NCBI RefSeq assembly: GCF_014205685.1
Contig: NZ_JACIIU010000012.1
Span: 1-64,000 of the forward strand
Source of the DNA: Paenochrobactrum gallinarii
GTDB taxonomy: Bacteria; Pseudomonadota; Alphaproteobacteria; Rhizobiales; Rhizobiaceae
DNA length: 64,000 nucleotides
Direction: 5' to 3'
A model generated the notes under the pieces. The model worked only from the letters and a program-made list of their open reading frames with translations. It searched no databases and was not told the DNA's origin. Below are positions 48,841 through 59,057 of the stretch, piece after piece. The position numbers were made by a program, and so were the translations under genes. Every line of letters starts with the position of its first letter. Positions within the stretch are counted from its first letter, which is position 1.

Positions 48841-50262
48841 TTATAATATTTTTCCGGGGTTCATAATGTCTGACGGATCAAGTTCCCGCTTGATACGGCG
48901 CATCAAATCCACAGCAACAGGTGATTTATAGTGCAAAAGCTCTTCACGTTTCAGTTGGCCAATGCCGTGTTCGGCTGAAATTGAGCCATGATACTTATCC
49001 ACAATGGCATGAACTTCATGATTAACCGCCGCCCAAAGGCTTAAAAACGCTTGCTTTTCGGCATCTAATGGCTGCGAAATGTTAAAATGTAAATTACCAT
49101 CGCCAATATGACCAAAGCAAACTATGCGGGCATTGGGCACCATTTGCATCACAGCATGGCTTGCTTCCGCAATGAAAGCCGGAATGGATGCGACAGGTAC
49201 AGAAATATCGTGTTTGATTGAGCCGCCTTCCGGCTTTTGCGCCCAAGACATTTCCTCACGCATTTTCCAGAAAGATTGCGCTTGTGCGATTGTGGCGGCC
49301 AATGCTGCATCCTGCACAATACCGGCCTCAAAGCTCACTGACAGAATATCTTCCATCAGGTTTTGTGCGTCTTCTTGGCTGCGGTTTGAAGAAATATCTA
49401 TCAGCACATACCAGTCATGCGGCGCTTGCAGCGGATCGCGCGCGCCTTCCACATGTTTGACGGTAAACTCCACGCCGATGCGCGGCATCAGTTCAAAACC
49501 GGTTAGAGCAGGGCCTGCCTTTTCGGTGGCAATTTTAAACAATTGCAATGCAGCAGCAGGCGATTTTAGCCCCGCATAGGCAACGGCTTTGCCTTTAGGT
49601 TTGGGAAAAAGCTTCAAAACAGCCGCGGTGATAACGCCTAACGTGCCTTCCGCACCGATAAATAAGTCTTTGAGATTATAGCCGCTATTGTCTTTTTTGA
49701 CGTAACGCAGATCATTTAAAATCTCGCCTGTCGGCAATACCACTTCCAGCCCCAGACAAAGCTCACGCATATTGCCATAGCTTAGCACCGCTGTGCCGCC
49801 CGCATTGGAACTTAAATTGCCACCAATCTGGCAAGAGCCTTCCGAGCCAAGTGACAAGGGAAACAGGCGATCTTCTTTATCTGCCGCCTCTTGTACATTT
49901 TGCAAGATCACACCGGCTTCAACGGTGATCAGATTTCCAACCGGATCAAGGGCACGGATTTTATTCATACGACCAAGCGATAAAACCACCGCTTTACCGC
50001 TTTCGTCCGGCTGCTGCGCACCAACCAGCCCCGTATTGCCGCCCTGCGGCACAATCACCGTTCCGGTTTGACTGGCAAGCTTTAAAATAGCTGCAACCTG
50101 CTCAGTGCTGGAGGGACGCAGCACAAGCATTGAGCGCCCATGATAAAGATCACGCTGTTCTGTCAGATAAGGAGCGATGTCGGTCTGATCGGTCAAGGCA
50201 TACGCATCACCGACAATCGCTTTAAATTGCCCGATTAATTCAGACGATAGAGCCACAGCCAT
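48841..50262 (-). CDS. FAD-linked oxidase, D-2-hydroxyacid dehydrogenase (GlcD-like)
   Basis: A 473-residue flavoprotein: N-terminal PCMH-type FAD domain (about 35-215; VVPQGGNTGLVGAQ and SCQIGGNLSSNAGG) and a C-terminal oxidase domain with the metal-site histidines (GHIGDGNLHFNIS, about 382-394) and SISAEHGIGQLKRE. This layout is shared by D-lactate, D-2-hydroxyglutarate and glycolate dehydrogenases; the lack of GlcE/GlcF neighbours argues for a stand-alone D-2-hydroxyglutarate or D-lactate enzyme. It is 20 bases downstream of the Sua5 gene on the same strand. Confidence 0.93.
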   Translation of the reverse strand: MAVALSSELIGQFKAIVGDAYALTDQTDIAPYLTEQRDLYHGRSMLVLRPSSTEQVAAILKLASQTGTVIVPQGGNTGLVGAQQPDESGKAVVLSLGRMNKIRALDPVGNLITVEAGVILQNVQEAADKEDRLFPLSLGSEGSCQIGGNLSSNAGGTAVLSYGNMRELCLGLEVVLPTGEILNDLRYVKKDNSGYNLKDLFIGAEGTLGVITAAVLKLFPKPKGKAVAYAGLKSPAAALQLFKIATEKAGPALTGFELMPRIGVEFTVKHVEGARDPLQAPHDWYVLIDISSNRSQEDAQNLMEDILSVSFEAGIVQDAALAATIAQAQSFWKMREEMSWAQKPEGGSIKHDISVPVASIPAFIAEASHAVMQMVPNARIVCFGHIGDGNLHFNISQPLDAEKQAFLSLWAAVNHEVHAIVDKYHGSISAEHGIGQLKREELLHYKSPVAVDLMRRIKRELDPSDIMNPGKIL

Positions 50263-50282
50263 CTTATCTACCTTTTAATTTA

Positions 50283-51254
50283 TCAATCTCTGGGAGCCGC
50301 AGCGCGCGCCAAACGATCAGTAATGGCCTCGCCCAACCCACTCACCGGAATAGGTTCCACCGCGATGGTTGCAGCGCCATAGGTGTCGAGTTTTTTCATA
50401 TAATCAAAAAGATTGGCCGCCGCTTCACGCAAATTTCCGCTCTCGCTCAGATTGAGCGTAGCAACCGCCTTTTCATGGCCCTGCACACGGGTTTGGCCAA
50501 AAGCAAGCAATGCCTCACCGGCATGAACTGCATCCACATTCAGACGCATTTGCGCATTCGGTGCATAATGGGATTTCAACATTCCCGGCGCTTGAATGGC
50601 GGCGCGCTGATCAAGGCGCAGCAATGGTTTACCGGTAAATGCTTCAATTTCCTCTGCCGCCAAACCGCCCGGGCGCAGCAGATAAAGTGCGTCACCCTCC
50701 ACCTTCACAATGGTGGATTCCAAGCCCACTTCGCAAGCGCCAGCATCTAAAATCAGATCCACGCGCCCGCCCAGATCTTCCGCCACCGCCTCAGCACTGG
50801 TCGGGCTGATACGACCGGAACGATTGGCACTTGGCGCAGAGATAGGACGATCAAATTGCCTGATAATATCGCGCACTGCCCCTTGCGGCATACGAACAGC
50901 CAATGTTTCAAGTCCGGCAGTGGCAAGTGGATGAATATTATGCCCTTCATTTGCCGGTAAAAGCGGCAGCACCAGCGTTAACGGCCCCGGCCAGAAATGA
51001 TGGCCAAGCGCTTCCGACACGGCATCAAACTGCACATAGCGTTTGGCCATGTCCAAGTCACTGACATGCGCAATCAACGGATTAAAGTGCGGACGACCTT
51101 TGGCGGCAAAAATACTGGCAACCGCTTCGCCATTGGTGGCATCTGCCGCCAAACCATAAACGGTTTCGGTCGGGATAGCGACCAAGCCACCATCCGCCAG
51201 CACATCTACAGCAGCCTGAACACCGCTCTGATCCAGTTTCATCATTCGGGACAC
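50283..51254 (-). CDS. L-threonylcarbamoyladenylate synthase (Sua5 type)
   Basis: Makes threonylcarbamoyl-AMP for the t6A37 tRNA modification. It has an N-terminal YrdC domain (about 8-205) with IPTETVYGLAADATN, KGRPHFNPL and SAPSANRSGRISPT, and a C-terminal Sua5 domain (about 215-320), so it is the long two-domain form rather than TsaC. It starts with GTG 51254, which has AGGAG 8 bases upstream; an ATG nine bases on is less well placed. It is cotranscribed with the FAD oxidase. Confidence 0.95.
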   Translation of the reverse strand: MSRMMKLDQSGVQAAVDVLADGGLVAIPTETVYGLAADATNGEAVASIFAAKGRPHFNPLIAHVSDLDMAKRYVQFDAVSEALGHHFWPGPLTLVLPLLPANEGHNIHPLATAGLETLAVRMPQGAVRDIIRQFDRPISAPSANRSGRISPTSAEAVAEDLGGRVDLILDAGACEVGLESTIVKVEGDALYLLRPGGLAAEEIEAFTGKPLLRLDQRAAIQAPGMLKSHYAPNAQMRLNVDAVHAGEALLAFGQTRVQGHEKAVATLNLSESGNLREAAANLFDYMKKLDTYGAATIAVEPIPVSGLGEAITDRLARAAAPRD

Positions 51255-51313
51255 GTTATAATCTCCTGTCAGCTCTGTTTAACCAAAGCTGTCGAGCAAG
51301 CCCAGAAAATTAT

Positions 51314-51365
51314 TAGAGCATTTCCAGCAAAAGTGGGTACCGGTTTTGCGCGGGATAATGCGACA
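51314..51365. repeat. Rhizobiales intergenic repeat (AGAGCATTTCCAGCAAAAGTG type)
   Basis: The stretch TTAGAGCATTTCCAGCAAAA continues with GTGGGTACC, GGTTTTGC and GGGATAATGCG. GCAAAA (51327-51332) and TTTTGC (51344-51349) form a hairpin around GTGGGTACCGG. This is a recognisable form of a short element found in many copies between genes of Rhizobiales (RIME-like). It lies between the Sua5 and glyS genes. Confidence 0.75.
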
Positions 51366-51388
51366 AAATACATAGAGCCTGGCCAAAC

Positions 51389-51420
51389 AAAAAACGCGCC
51401 CCGTGAGAGACGCGTTTTTA
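51389..51420 (-). terminator. Intrinsic terminator after glyS
   Basis: AAAAACGCG / CGCGTTTTT with a 12-base loop; a T-run follows on the minus strand. It lies 20-50 bases past the glyS stop. Confidence 0.8.
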
Positions 51421-51439
51421 ATAATTTTATATGGTCTTA

Positions 51440-53611
51440 TCAGCCAGCGATTTTAGAGAAATCCGCCACCTGCGAGGTCACATCACGAATGGCCTTCAAG
51501 AGAGCCAGACGGTTGGCGCGCACTTTTTCATTGTCGTCATTAACAAGAACGCCTTCAAAGAAAGCATCAACCGGCGCGCGCAACAGTGCCATTGCCGTCA
51601 TTGCTGCGGCAAAGTCTTCCCTCTTGATTGCAGCCTCAGCTTCTACAGAAGCTGCCTTCACAGCCTGATGCAATGCTTTTTCTTCGTCTTGCGTGAATAA
51701 CGATGCATCAATGGCGACATCAGCGACAGCGCCTTTTTTCTCTTCTGCGGCCAGAATATTGGCAGCGCGTTTTGTACCGGCCAACAAATTCTTGCCGTCT
51801 TCTGTATTGATAAAGACAATCAGTGCTTCAAGGCGACGTGCAACAAGAAGCAGATTGTCGGCATCAGCAGACAGAACCGCATCAATCGCATCATGACGCG
51901 CACCTTCATCCTTCAAATAAACTTTGAAGCGTTCATGGAAGAAGGAGAGAAGATCTGTGCTCACATCACGCGAAGCCAAGCCATCAACGGATGCAAGGCC
52001 GCTTTCAGCATTTTGGATTAAAGATTTCAGCGCTACACGCACATCGTTGTCGAGGATCAGGCGGATAACACCCAAAGCTGCACGGCGCAGAGCGTAAGGA
52101 TCTTTTGAGCCTGTCGGCTTTTCATCAATCGCCCAGAAACCGGTCAGCGTATCGATCTTATCGGCCAAGGCAACCGCAACGGAAACCGGATCACGCGGCA
52201 CGCGGTCGGATGGGCCTTGCGGCTTGTAATGATCTTCCAATGCTTGCGCAACACTTGGGTTTTCGCCCTGAAGAAGCGCATATTTATGCCCCATCGCACC
52301 CTGTAATTCAGGGAATTCGCCGACAACTTCGGTCTGCAAATCTGCTTTTGCCAGCACGGCAGCACGCTTGGTCAAGGCGACATCAGCACCGACCAGCGGT
52401 GCTATTGCTGCGGCCAGACTTTCGATACGTGCAACACGTGCGCCCTGTGTACCAAGCTTGGCATGGAAGGTCACATTCAAGCTATCCAGACGCGCCATGC
52501 GCTGATCAAGCGGCTTGGCCAGATCAAGTGCAAATTTGGCAGCAGACGCTTGCAACTTGTCCATATCAGGCATGTTCGCCTGATCAGTGTGCCAGAAATA
52601 CAAAGCATCAGACAGACGTGCCCGCACAACCTTGCCGTTACCAAATGCAATTTCCTTGCCGCCATCACGGGCAACAATATTGGATACCAGAATGAACTTG
52701 TTTGAAAGCGCGGTTTCTTCACCCTGTTTGCGGGTAACAAAGCACTTCTGGTTAACGCGAATGGTCAGCTGGATCACTTCCGGCGGGATAGCGAGGAACT
52801 CTTCCTCAAACTCACCCATCAGCACAACCGGCCATTCCACCAGACCGGAAACCTCTTCCAGCAAACCAGCATCTTCAACCAGATCAAGACCGGAAGCGAA
52901 AGCCAGATTGCGGGCATCGGTGGCGATGATTTCTTTGCGGCGTTCAGCATCCAGCACCACAAAAGCTTTTTCCAGCTTTTCGACATAATCGTCAAAGCGG
53001 CGCACTTTGATCGGCTGACCATCACTTAAGAAACGATGTCCGAAAGTAACATTGCCGGAATGGATACCATCCACTTCAAACTCGATCACTTTGGTTTCTT
53101 CGGTTTCAGGACCGAAGGTGCAAAGGATTGATTGCAGCGGGCGCACCCAGCGCAACGCACCGGACTTGGCAGAAGCCTTGCCCCAACGCATGGATTTCGG
53201 CCACGGGAAATTGCGGATGGTTGCAGGTACTAATTCCGCAACAATCTCTTCCGCCGTACGGCCGGTTTTCACCAAATGCGCCACATAGAAGTCACCCTTT
53301 TTCGGGTCACTATGCACATGCGCTTCGCTGACATCGTTTAAACCAGCCTTACGCAAGAAGCCTGCAATCGCCTGCTCCGGCGCTGATGTGGACGGGCCTT
53401 TGATTTCCTCACGGATATCTTTGGAACGCACTGTCAGGCCGCGAATATCAAGCGCCAGACGACGTGGTGTCCAATAGCTAGTGGCCGCCTCATAGGTCAG
53501 CCCTGCGTCCACCAAGCCATCAGTGATAAGCTTTTTGAAATCGCCTGCTGCTTTACGCTGCATGCGAGCTGGGATCTCTTCCGAAAATAACTCAAGCAAT
53601 AAATCAGGCAT
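51440..53611 (-). CDS. glyS: Glycyl-tRNA synthetase beta subunit
   Basis: The tRNA-binding subunit of the heterotetrameric (alpha2-beta2) bacterial GlyRS. The 723-residue protein begins [17 protein letters not shown] as in the family and carries the HD-like central region, [35 protein letters not shown] (within about 500-535) and the C-terminal anticodon-binding domain (about 600-710). Its ATG overlaps the glyQ stop by one base (TGATG), so the subunits are made coupled. Confidence 0.97.
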   Translation of the reverse strand: MPDLLLELFSEEIPARMQRKAAGDFKKLITDGLVDAGLTYEAATSYWTPRRLALDIRGLTVRSKDIREEIKGPSTSAPEQAIAGFLRKAGLNDVSEAHVHSDPKKGDFYVAHLVKTGRTAEEIVAELVPATIRNFPWPKSMRWGKASAKSGALRWVRPLQSILCTFGPETEETKVIEFEVDGIHSGNVTFGHRFLSDGQPIKVRRFDDYVEKLEKAFVVLDAERRKEIIATDARNLAFASGLDLVEDAGLLEEVSGLVEWPVVLMGEFEEEFLAIPPEVIQLTIRVNQKCFVTRKQGEETALSNKFILVSNIVARDGGKEIAFGNGKVVRARLSDALYFWHTDQANMPDMDKLQASAAKFALDLAKPLDQRMARLDSLNVTFHAKLGTQGARVARIESLAAAIAPLVGADVALTKRAAVLAKADLQTEVVGEFPELQGAMGHKYALLQGENPSVAQALEDHYKPQGPSDRVPRDPVSVAVALADKIDTLTGFWAIDEKPTGSKDPYALRRAALGVIRLILDNDVRVALKSLIQNAESGLASVDGLASRDVSTDLLSFFHERFKVYLKDEGARHDAIDAVLSADADNLLLVARRLEALIVFINTEDGKNLLAGTKRAANILAAEEKKGAVADVAIDASLFTQDEEKALHQAVKAASVEAEAAIKREDFAAAMTAMALLRAPVDAFFEGVLVNDDNEKVRANRLALLKAIRDVTSQVADFSKIAG

Positions 53612-54621
53612 CAGCGTGTCTCATTTTTATAGTTTACGCCACCGGCTTCGGTCTGCAGGAAGGCTTCACCACATTGGCGCGCCAGATTGCGAACACGTAA
53701 GATATAGCTCTGACGTTCAGTCACCGAGATAACACCACGGGCATCCATCAGGTTGAAAATATGCGATGCTTTAATCGCATAGTCATAGGCCGGGAAAACG
53801 CACTTATGTAATGCCCCGCTCGTGCTTTCAGCACTCGTCGCATCTTTTTTATTCCCAGTCGTGCTTTCAGCACTCCCCGCCTCTTGTGCGCCAAAAGCAA
53901 GCACAGCCTTACATTCTGCTTCCGCATCAATGAAATGCTGGTGCAGCATTTCTGTATTGGCGATCTCGAAATTGTAACGCGAATATTCCTGCTCTGTCTG
54001 CAAGAACACATCACCATAAGTGACCTTGTCCTCACCTTCCAGACCATTGAAGTTCAGGTCGTAAACATTATCGACGCCCTGCACATACATAGCCAGACGT
54101 TCCAAACCATAGGTCAGCTCACCCGCAACCGGCGAACATTCAATGCCGCAAACCTGCTGGAAATAAGTGAACTGCGAAATTTCCATGCCATCACACCAGC
54201 ATTCCCAGCCTAAGCCCCAAGAACCGGTGGTCGGGTTTTCCCAGTCATCTTCCACAAAGCGGATATCGTGCAATTCAGTATCAATACCAATCGCCTTCAG
54301 CGAGCCTAAATAAAGCTCCTGTAAGTTTGGCGGGCTTGGCTTAAGCAAAACCTGATACTGGTAATAATGCTGCATACGGTTCGGATTTTCACCATAGCGA
54401 CCGTCTTTCGGGCGGCGTGAAGGCTGCACATAGGCAACATTCCAAGGTTTCGGCCCCAGCGCGCGCAATGTGGTGGACGGATGCAGCGTCCCTGCGCCGA
54501 CCTCCATGTCATATGGCTGCAAAATTGTGCAGCCATGGTTCGCCCAGTAATTCTGGAGCGCCATGATAAAGCCCTGAAAAGAGCGGGTCGGATGCATGTG
54601 GTCAGGCAGCGTGGTAGTCAC
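53611..54621 (-). CDS. glyQ: Glycyl-tRNA synthetase alpha subunit, with in-frame insertion
   Basis: Catalytic class II subunit of Gly[72 protein letters not shown] and [17 protein letters not shown] are standard. The GTG at 54621 (VTTTLPDHM) with GAGG 7 bases upstream is the start; 336 residues result against about 300-310 usually. The excess is an inserted Ser/Thr-rich stretch at about 246-272 ([13 protein letters not shown] then SAESTSG) just before [16 protein letters not shown], encoded by two copies of a 17-bp sequence 39 bases apart. The frame is intact. Confidence 0.96.
   Translation of the reverse strand: MTTTLPDHMHPTRSFQGFIMALQNYWANHGCTILQPYDMEVGAGTLHPSTTLRALGPKPWNVAYVQPSRRPKDGRYGENPNRMQHYYQYQVLLKPSPPNLQELYLGSLKAIGIDTELHDIRFVEDDWENPTTGSWGLGWECWCDGMEISQFTYFQQVCGIECSPVAGELTYGLERLAMYVQGVDNVYDLNFNGLEGEDKVTYGDVFLQTEQEYSRYNFEIANTEMLHQHFIDAEAECKAVLAFGAQEAGSAESTTGNKKDATSAESTSGALHKCVFPAYDYAIKASHIFNLMDARGVISVTERQSYILRVRNLARQCGEAFLQTEAGGVNYKNETR
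53820..53875. repeat. 17-bp tandem direct repeat inside glyQ
   Basis: TCGTGCTTTCAGCACTC occurs exactly at 53820-53836 and 53859-53875, a 39-base (13-codon) period. Each copy contains the inverted repeat GTGCT-TTC-AGCAC. The region encodes the Ser/Thr-rich insertion absent from usual GlyQ proteins. Confidence 0.85.
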
Positions 54622-54738
54622 GTACGGGCCTCGTCTGTGTTTCAAGAGAATAGCTCGGTCTAAATTGTCCGTCTGCATGGGTCAAGCTTTAGCTGAACCA
54701 AGCCTGTAAATGATATCGATCGGGATATGAAAACCGCC

Positions 54739-56535
54739 TTAAAGCTTCGGTTCCGGCTTTGCATCTGCCGGTGTATCCGCTTTGACCGGATTTTCAGGCG
54801 GGTTTAAACCTTTTTTGAGTTTTTCCTCAATCTTGGCAAGCTCTTCGGGTTCCGGCTCACCGGCGATGGCATGGTGCCACTGAAAAGTTGCTTCCAGCTG
54901 GCGCCCGACCTGCCAATAAGCATCACCTAAGTGGTCATTGATGGTGGCATCTTCAGGGCGCAGTTTGACCGCCTTTTCAAGTTCCGCCACCGCATCATCA
55001 TAGCGCCCGAGCTTGTAATAAGCCCAGCCGAGCGAATCTGTGATGTAACCATCCTGCGGGCGCAGTTCGACCGCCTTGCGGATCATATCCAGCGCTTCAT
55101 CCAGATTGATACCCATATCAACCCATGAATAGCCCAGATAGTTCAAAACCTGCGGCTGATCGGGGAAAAGTTCGAGCGCTTTTTTAAAATTAGGCTCGGC
55201 CTTGTCCCATTCTTTCAAGCGCTCATAAGAAATGCCTCGCTGAAAATAAATCGTCCAATCGGCGCGCTCCGGCTTTTCAATCAGCGCCACAGCCTGATCG
55301 TAAGTTTTGGCCGAATTAGCATAGTCTTTTGCCTGCGCATAAACACTGCCCAAAGCCAGATAGGTGCGCATGTCTTTGCTGTCGCGCTCTAGCAGCGCGT
55401 TCAGATGCTCAATCGCTTCTTTTTCTCTTTTGCTTTCCGCTAGGTTCAGCGCGAGCTGCATTTCGGCATCAATACGATAGAACGAATCTTCCGAAACACG
55501 GCCATAATAATCAATTGCACTTTGCGGCTGACGCAATTTGGCTGAAATATCGCCAAGCTGAAACATTGTTGCATCATCAGCGGGTCGCAACGGCAGTGAC
55601 ATCTGCAAATATAATTTGGCAAAAGCCTCTGCACCGGAACGATTAATCGCCGTACCGAGCGCATAAAGCACCTCTGCCGCCCCTTGTTGTGGTGTAGCAA
55701 TCAGTTGTACCGGCGCTTTGCCAGCCTCAAGCATATGGCGCATTTCAGCCAGAGTTTTACGCCCTGTCAGCAATTCTTCTGCGCTTTTTAAAATCTCAAC
55801 CGCACTTTTCATGTCACCATGACGCGCTTTAAAACTGGCATATGAAATGACAATACGCTCATATGTATCAGGTGCAGCACCACCACCAGCTTTATCGGCA
55901 ACAGCCTTTTGATAAAAATCTTCAGCCGCCTTCACCTGACCAGACAAATCCGCCATCAATGCCGAATGGTAGGTGCGGAAAAGCGTAAACCATTGCGGCC
56001 CTTTGATCGCTTCAACCGCAGATGCCGCATTTTTGGGATTACCGGCGCCATAATTTGCCCAGGCCTTAATCAGCTGCGAGGATAATTTATCCATGTCCGA
56101 TTGCACGGAATAATTGAGCAGCGGTCGCGCCTGACGAAATTGTTTGCGTGAAATAGCATCCACCGCCAATGCAAGGCGGGAAAAACGTTCAATTTCCGCA
56201 TTATTTTGCAGCTCTTTTGCCCATGGCAGCGCCTCTTCAAACTGACCATTGGTCAGCAAAGCCAGCAGCAAATCCTGTTTCAACTGCAAATTGCCCGGAT
56301 CAAACGCCAATGCCTGACGATAAAAATCAATCGTTGCAGGCATATTATTGTCGTTTTCAGCAACACGACCCGCCAGATAAGCACCGGCAAAAGAACCAAC
56401 GCGGATGGATTTATAAGGCTCTGCCTGTGTCGTGCTGTCAGTGGTCGAAGCAAAACCGGAAACAGGCAAAACAGCACCGGAGAGCAAAATGCTCAAAGCT
56501 GCATAAAGAGGACGTAAAACTGGGCGGCGCCGCAT
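54739..56535 (-). CDS. Tetratricopeptide repeat protein, exported
   Basis: A 598-residue periplasmic or outer-membrane-linked protein. It has a signal peptide (basic MRRRPVLRPLYAALSILL, cut after GFAS near 30), then about a dozen TPR helices pairs across residues 50-570, clearest at NLQLKQDLLLALLTNGQFEEAL, LERDSKDMRTYLALGSVYAQ, PDQPQVLNYLGYSWVD and QDGYITDSLGWAYYKLGRYDDAV. There is a Pro/Lys-rich tail. It probably serves as a scaffold for envelope complexes; no partner is identified. Conserved in Rhizobiales next to glyQ or ispE/ispB. Confidence 0.9.
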   Translation of the reverse strand: MRRRPVLRPLYAALSILLSGAVLPVSGFASTTDSTTQAEPYKSIRVGSFAGAYLAGRVAENDNNMPATIDFYRQALAFDPGNLQLKQDLLLALLTNGQFEEALPWAKELQNNAEIERFSRLALAVDAISRKQFRQARPLLNYSVQSDMDKLSSQLIKAWANYGAGNPKNAASAVEAIKGPQWFTLFRTYHSALMADLSGQVKAAEDFYQKAVADKAGGGAAPDTYERIVISYASFKARHGDMKSAVEILKSAEELLTGRKTLAEMRHMLEAGKAPVQLIATPQQGAAEVLYALGTAINRSGAEAFAKLYLQMSLPLRPADDATMFQLGDISAKLRQPQSAIDYYGRVSEDSFYRIDAEMQLALNLAESKREKEAIEHLNALLERDSKDMRTYLALGSVYAQAKDYANSAKTYDQAVALIEKPERADWTIYFQRGISYERLKEWDKAEPNFKKALELFPDQPQVLNYLGYSWVDMGINLDEALDMIRKAVELRPQDGYITDSLGWAYYKLGRYDDAVAELEKAVKLRPEDATINDHLGDAYWQVGRQLEATFQWHHAIAGEPEPEELAKIEEKLKKGLNPPENPVKADTPADAKPEPKL

Positions 56536-56722
56536 TCCAAACTATCCTTTTTCATTCTGTCAGTAAGATTGATAAATGAAAATCCTTATCTGACAGCCGT
56601 TGCTTCCGGCTTTTTGATCCGCATTGTCCGGTTATTTGATCCAATAAACAGCTGGACTTCAAACCATGGCTTTTTTGCGGTGATGTTTACTGCCTCCGCT
56701 ATTTAAGAGGCAGTATAACAAA

Positions 56723-57745
56723 TCAGTTCACGCGGCTGATGCAAAAATCAATCACTTCAATCAGCGCATCTTTATGAGCGCCGTTTGGCAGATCAACAAG
56801 TGCTTCGCGTGCCATTTCACCAAAATCGCGCGCACGCTGTACAGTGTCCGCGATGGAATTGGCTTTCAGCATCAGTTCGGTCGCTTTAGCAAGAGAAGCA
56901 TCATCATTATTGCCCTCTTCCATCGCCTGTTTCCAAAACACACGTTCTTCATCCGAGCCGCGATTATAGGCAAGCAGAACCGGCATGGTGATTTTACCTT
57001 CGCGGAAATCGTCACCGGTATTTTTACCCAAATCCGCGGCACTGCCGCCATAATCCAGCGCATCATCAATCAGCTGAAAAGCAAGGCCGAGATTAAGACC
57101 ATAAGAACTTAAAGCTTTGCGCGGCCCATCACCTGCATCGGCAATGATCGGGCCAACTTCTGCCGCAGCTGAGAAAAGCGCAGCTGTTTTAGCTTTAATA
57201 ACGGCCAGATATTCTTCTTCTGTGGTGTCCATGTTTTTGGCTGCCGCCAATTGCATGACCTCACCTTCAGCAATAACCGAAGCCGATGTCGCCAGCACAT
57301 CGAGTGCTTCCAATGAGCCGACATCCACCATCATTTTAAAGGCCTGACCCAGCAGAAAATCGCCAACCAGAACACTGGCCTGATTACCCCAGATCATGCG
57401 CGCTGTGCTTTTGCCGCGGCGCAGATCGCTTTCATCCACCACATCATCATGCAAAAGCGTAGCCGTGTGCATGAATTCAACAGATGTTGCGAGACTGATA
57501 TGACCAGTGCCTTCATAGCCGAACATTCGGGCAGTTGCCAAAGTCATCATCGGACGCAATCTTTTGCCGCCTGACGAAATCAGATGGTTCGCCACTTCAG
57601 GAATCATTTCGACATCAGAACCAGCCCGAGCCAGAATAAATTCGTTAACCCGTGCCATATCGGCCTTGGTCAGGTCGATCAAAGGCTGAACCGAACCTGC
57701 ATTCGTTTTTGTATCGCCGATGTTGAGAACCACACCCAATGTCAT
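56723..57745 (-). CDS. ispB: Long-chain polyprenyl diphosphate synthase (octa/decaprenyl)
   Basis: Extends farnesyl diphosphate to the ubiquinone side chain used by UbiA. The 340-residue product has GGKRLRPMMTL (about 60-70), the first Asp-rich motif LLHDDVVDESDLRRG (Asp100, Asp101, Asp104) and the second FQLIDDALDYGG. Small residues before the first motif fit a long product; many alphaproteobacteria make C50, so decaprenyl is likely. ATG 57745 has AGGAG unusually close (2 bases); the longer frame to 57775 has none. The symbol follows the E. coli name. Confidence 0.93.
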   Translation of the reverse strand: MTLGVVLNIGDTKTNAGSVQPLIDLTKADMARVNEFILARAGSDVEMIPEVANHLISSGGKRLRPMMTLATARMFGYEGTGHISLATSVEFMHTATLLHDDVVDESDLRRGKSTARMIWGNQASVLVGDFLLGQAFKMMVDVGSLEALDVLATSASVIAEGEVMQLAAAKNMDTTEEEYLAVIKAKTAALFSAAAEVGPIIADAGDGPRKALSSYGLNLGLAFQLIDDALDYGGSAADLGKNTGDDFREGKITMPVLLAYNRGSDEERVFWKQAMEEGNNDDASLAKATELMLKANSIADTVQRARDFGEMAREALVDLPNGAHKDALIEVIDFCISRVN

Positions 57746-57968
57746 TACTCCTGTATGCGCCCATACATTATTCAAGCGTCACTTAATGCTCAAGCAGCAA
57801 ATTTTGATAATCTGCGCTATAAATGATTGTTAAGCTGTTCACAACATCGTCAGGCACCTGTTGTCAACGCTACTAATTGTCGGCACAGTGATATAAATCA
57901 ATAAATACGGTATCCGGGGAATAAAATATGCCGGTTCGTGCAAATATGACAAAGGGTGCTTAAAGACC

Positions 57969-58190
57969 ATGTATGAATTATTGCGCACCAATGATCCGGT
58001 TTTATTATCCTTTGCCGAAGCTTTGATGAAAGAGGCCGATATCGGCTATTTTATTGCCGACACCAATATGAGCATCATCGAAGGTTCCTTAGGCATTTTA
58101 CCCCGCCGTCTGATGGTGGAAAAATCAGAAAAAGAGCGCGCCAGACAATGTCTGATCGATGCCGGTATCGAAACTGAATTGCGACAATAA
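57969..58190 (+). CDS. DUF2007 small protein
   Basis: A 73-residue cytosolic protein, a complete DUF2007 domain: MYELLRTNDPVLLSFAEALMKEADIGYFIADTNMS then GILPRRLMVEKSEKERARQCL. DUF2007 folds like a PII-type alpha/beta unit and is annotated as a putative signal-transducing protein, without proof. It is 3 bases upstream of the methyltransferase gene and divergent from the polyprenyl synthase across a 223-base gap, an arrangement conserved in Rhizobiales. Confidence 0.9.
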   Translation: MYELLRTNDPVLLSFAEALMKEADIGYFIADTNMSIIEGSLGILPRRLMVEKSEKERARQCLIDAGIETELRQ

Positions 58191-58193
58191 TAT

Positions 58194-58994
58194 ATGCCTG
58201 AAATAACATTGCCAGAAACCGCACTTCCTGAAGCTTTCGGCGAGACAGAAGATGTTTTTCATCGCGGGCGTTTTCACCTCATCCAGCCAGCCTTAAAAGG
58301 TCACCGTTCCGGCGTGGATGCCATGATGCTGGCAGCCTCAGTGCCGGATGGCTTCATCGGGCGCGTTGCAGATCTGGGTGCGGGTGCGGGTGCGGCCGGT
58401 TTTGCCGTTGCGGCGCGCTGTGAACAAGCGCAGGTAACGCTGATTGAACGCTCCGAACTGATGACGGAATTTGCACGCAAATCCATGGCCTTAGAGGTCA
58501 ATTCCCAATTGGCACCGCGGCTGTCACTGTTAAATGCCGACGTGTCTTTGACCGGAAAGAAGCGTGAAGAAGCGGGTCTTATTAGTAATTATTTTGATTT
58601 TGCTATCATGAACCCGCCGTTTAATTCAGCAGCCGACCGCTCAACACCACACGCTCTTAAAGCTGAAGCCCATGTGATGCCGCCCGACATGTTTGAGGCG
58701 TGGATTAAAACGGCAGCAGCAATCGTAAAACCAACTGGTTCAGTGGCAATTATCGCCCGTCCTGCATCGATTTTTGCGATTCTCACCGCATTATCTTCAC
58801 GCTTTGGTGCTATCCGCATTATCCCTGTCCACCCGCGCCCGCAAGCAGCTGCAATCCGCCTGATCGTGATTGGCGTGAAGGGCAGTAAGGCTCCGCTAAG
58901 TTTTGAGCCGGTGCTAAACTTGCACGAAAATACCGGTAATAGCTTCACAGAACGGGCTATTGCCATTAATAACGGTCTCACAAGTCTTTTTTGA
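58194..58994 (+). CDS. TrmN6-like N6-adenine methyltransferase
   Basis: A 266-residue AdoMet methyltransferase of the YfiC/TrmN6 family, which methylates A37 of tRNA-Val in E. coli. It has the AdoMet loop VADLGAGAGAAGFAVA (about 59-74), acidic beta2 LIERSELM and the catalytic NPPF in AIMNPPFNSAADRSTPHALKAE (about 138-159). The target in this organism is inferred only from the family. It is the second gene after DUF2007. Confidence 0.9.
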   Translation: MPEITLPETALPEAFGETEDVFHRGRFHLIQPALKGHRSGVDAMMLAASVPDGFIGRVADLGAGAGAAGFAVAARCEQAQVTLIERSELMTEFARKSMALEVNSQLAPRLSLLNADVSLTGKKREEAGLISNYFDFAIMNPPFNSAADRSTPHALKAEAHVMPPDMFEAWIKTAAAIVKPTGSVAIIARPASIFAILTALSSRFGAIRIIPVHPRPQAAAIRLIVIGVKGSKAPLSFEPVLNLHENTGNSFTERAIAINNGLTSLF

Positions 58995-59057
58995 CTGCTT
59001 TCTTCAAATGGCTTTTTGGCCATTCCATGCAAAAATAACCAACAGGCACTCTGACTG

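Noticed and set aside
53811-53890. glyQ insertion as an assembly or frameshift error
   Set aside because: The frame is intact on both sides, the period is exactly 13 codons, and conserved GlyQ blocks resume immediately.
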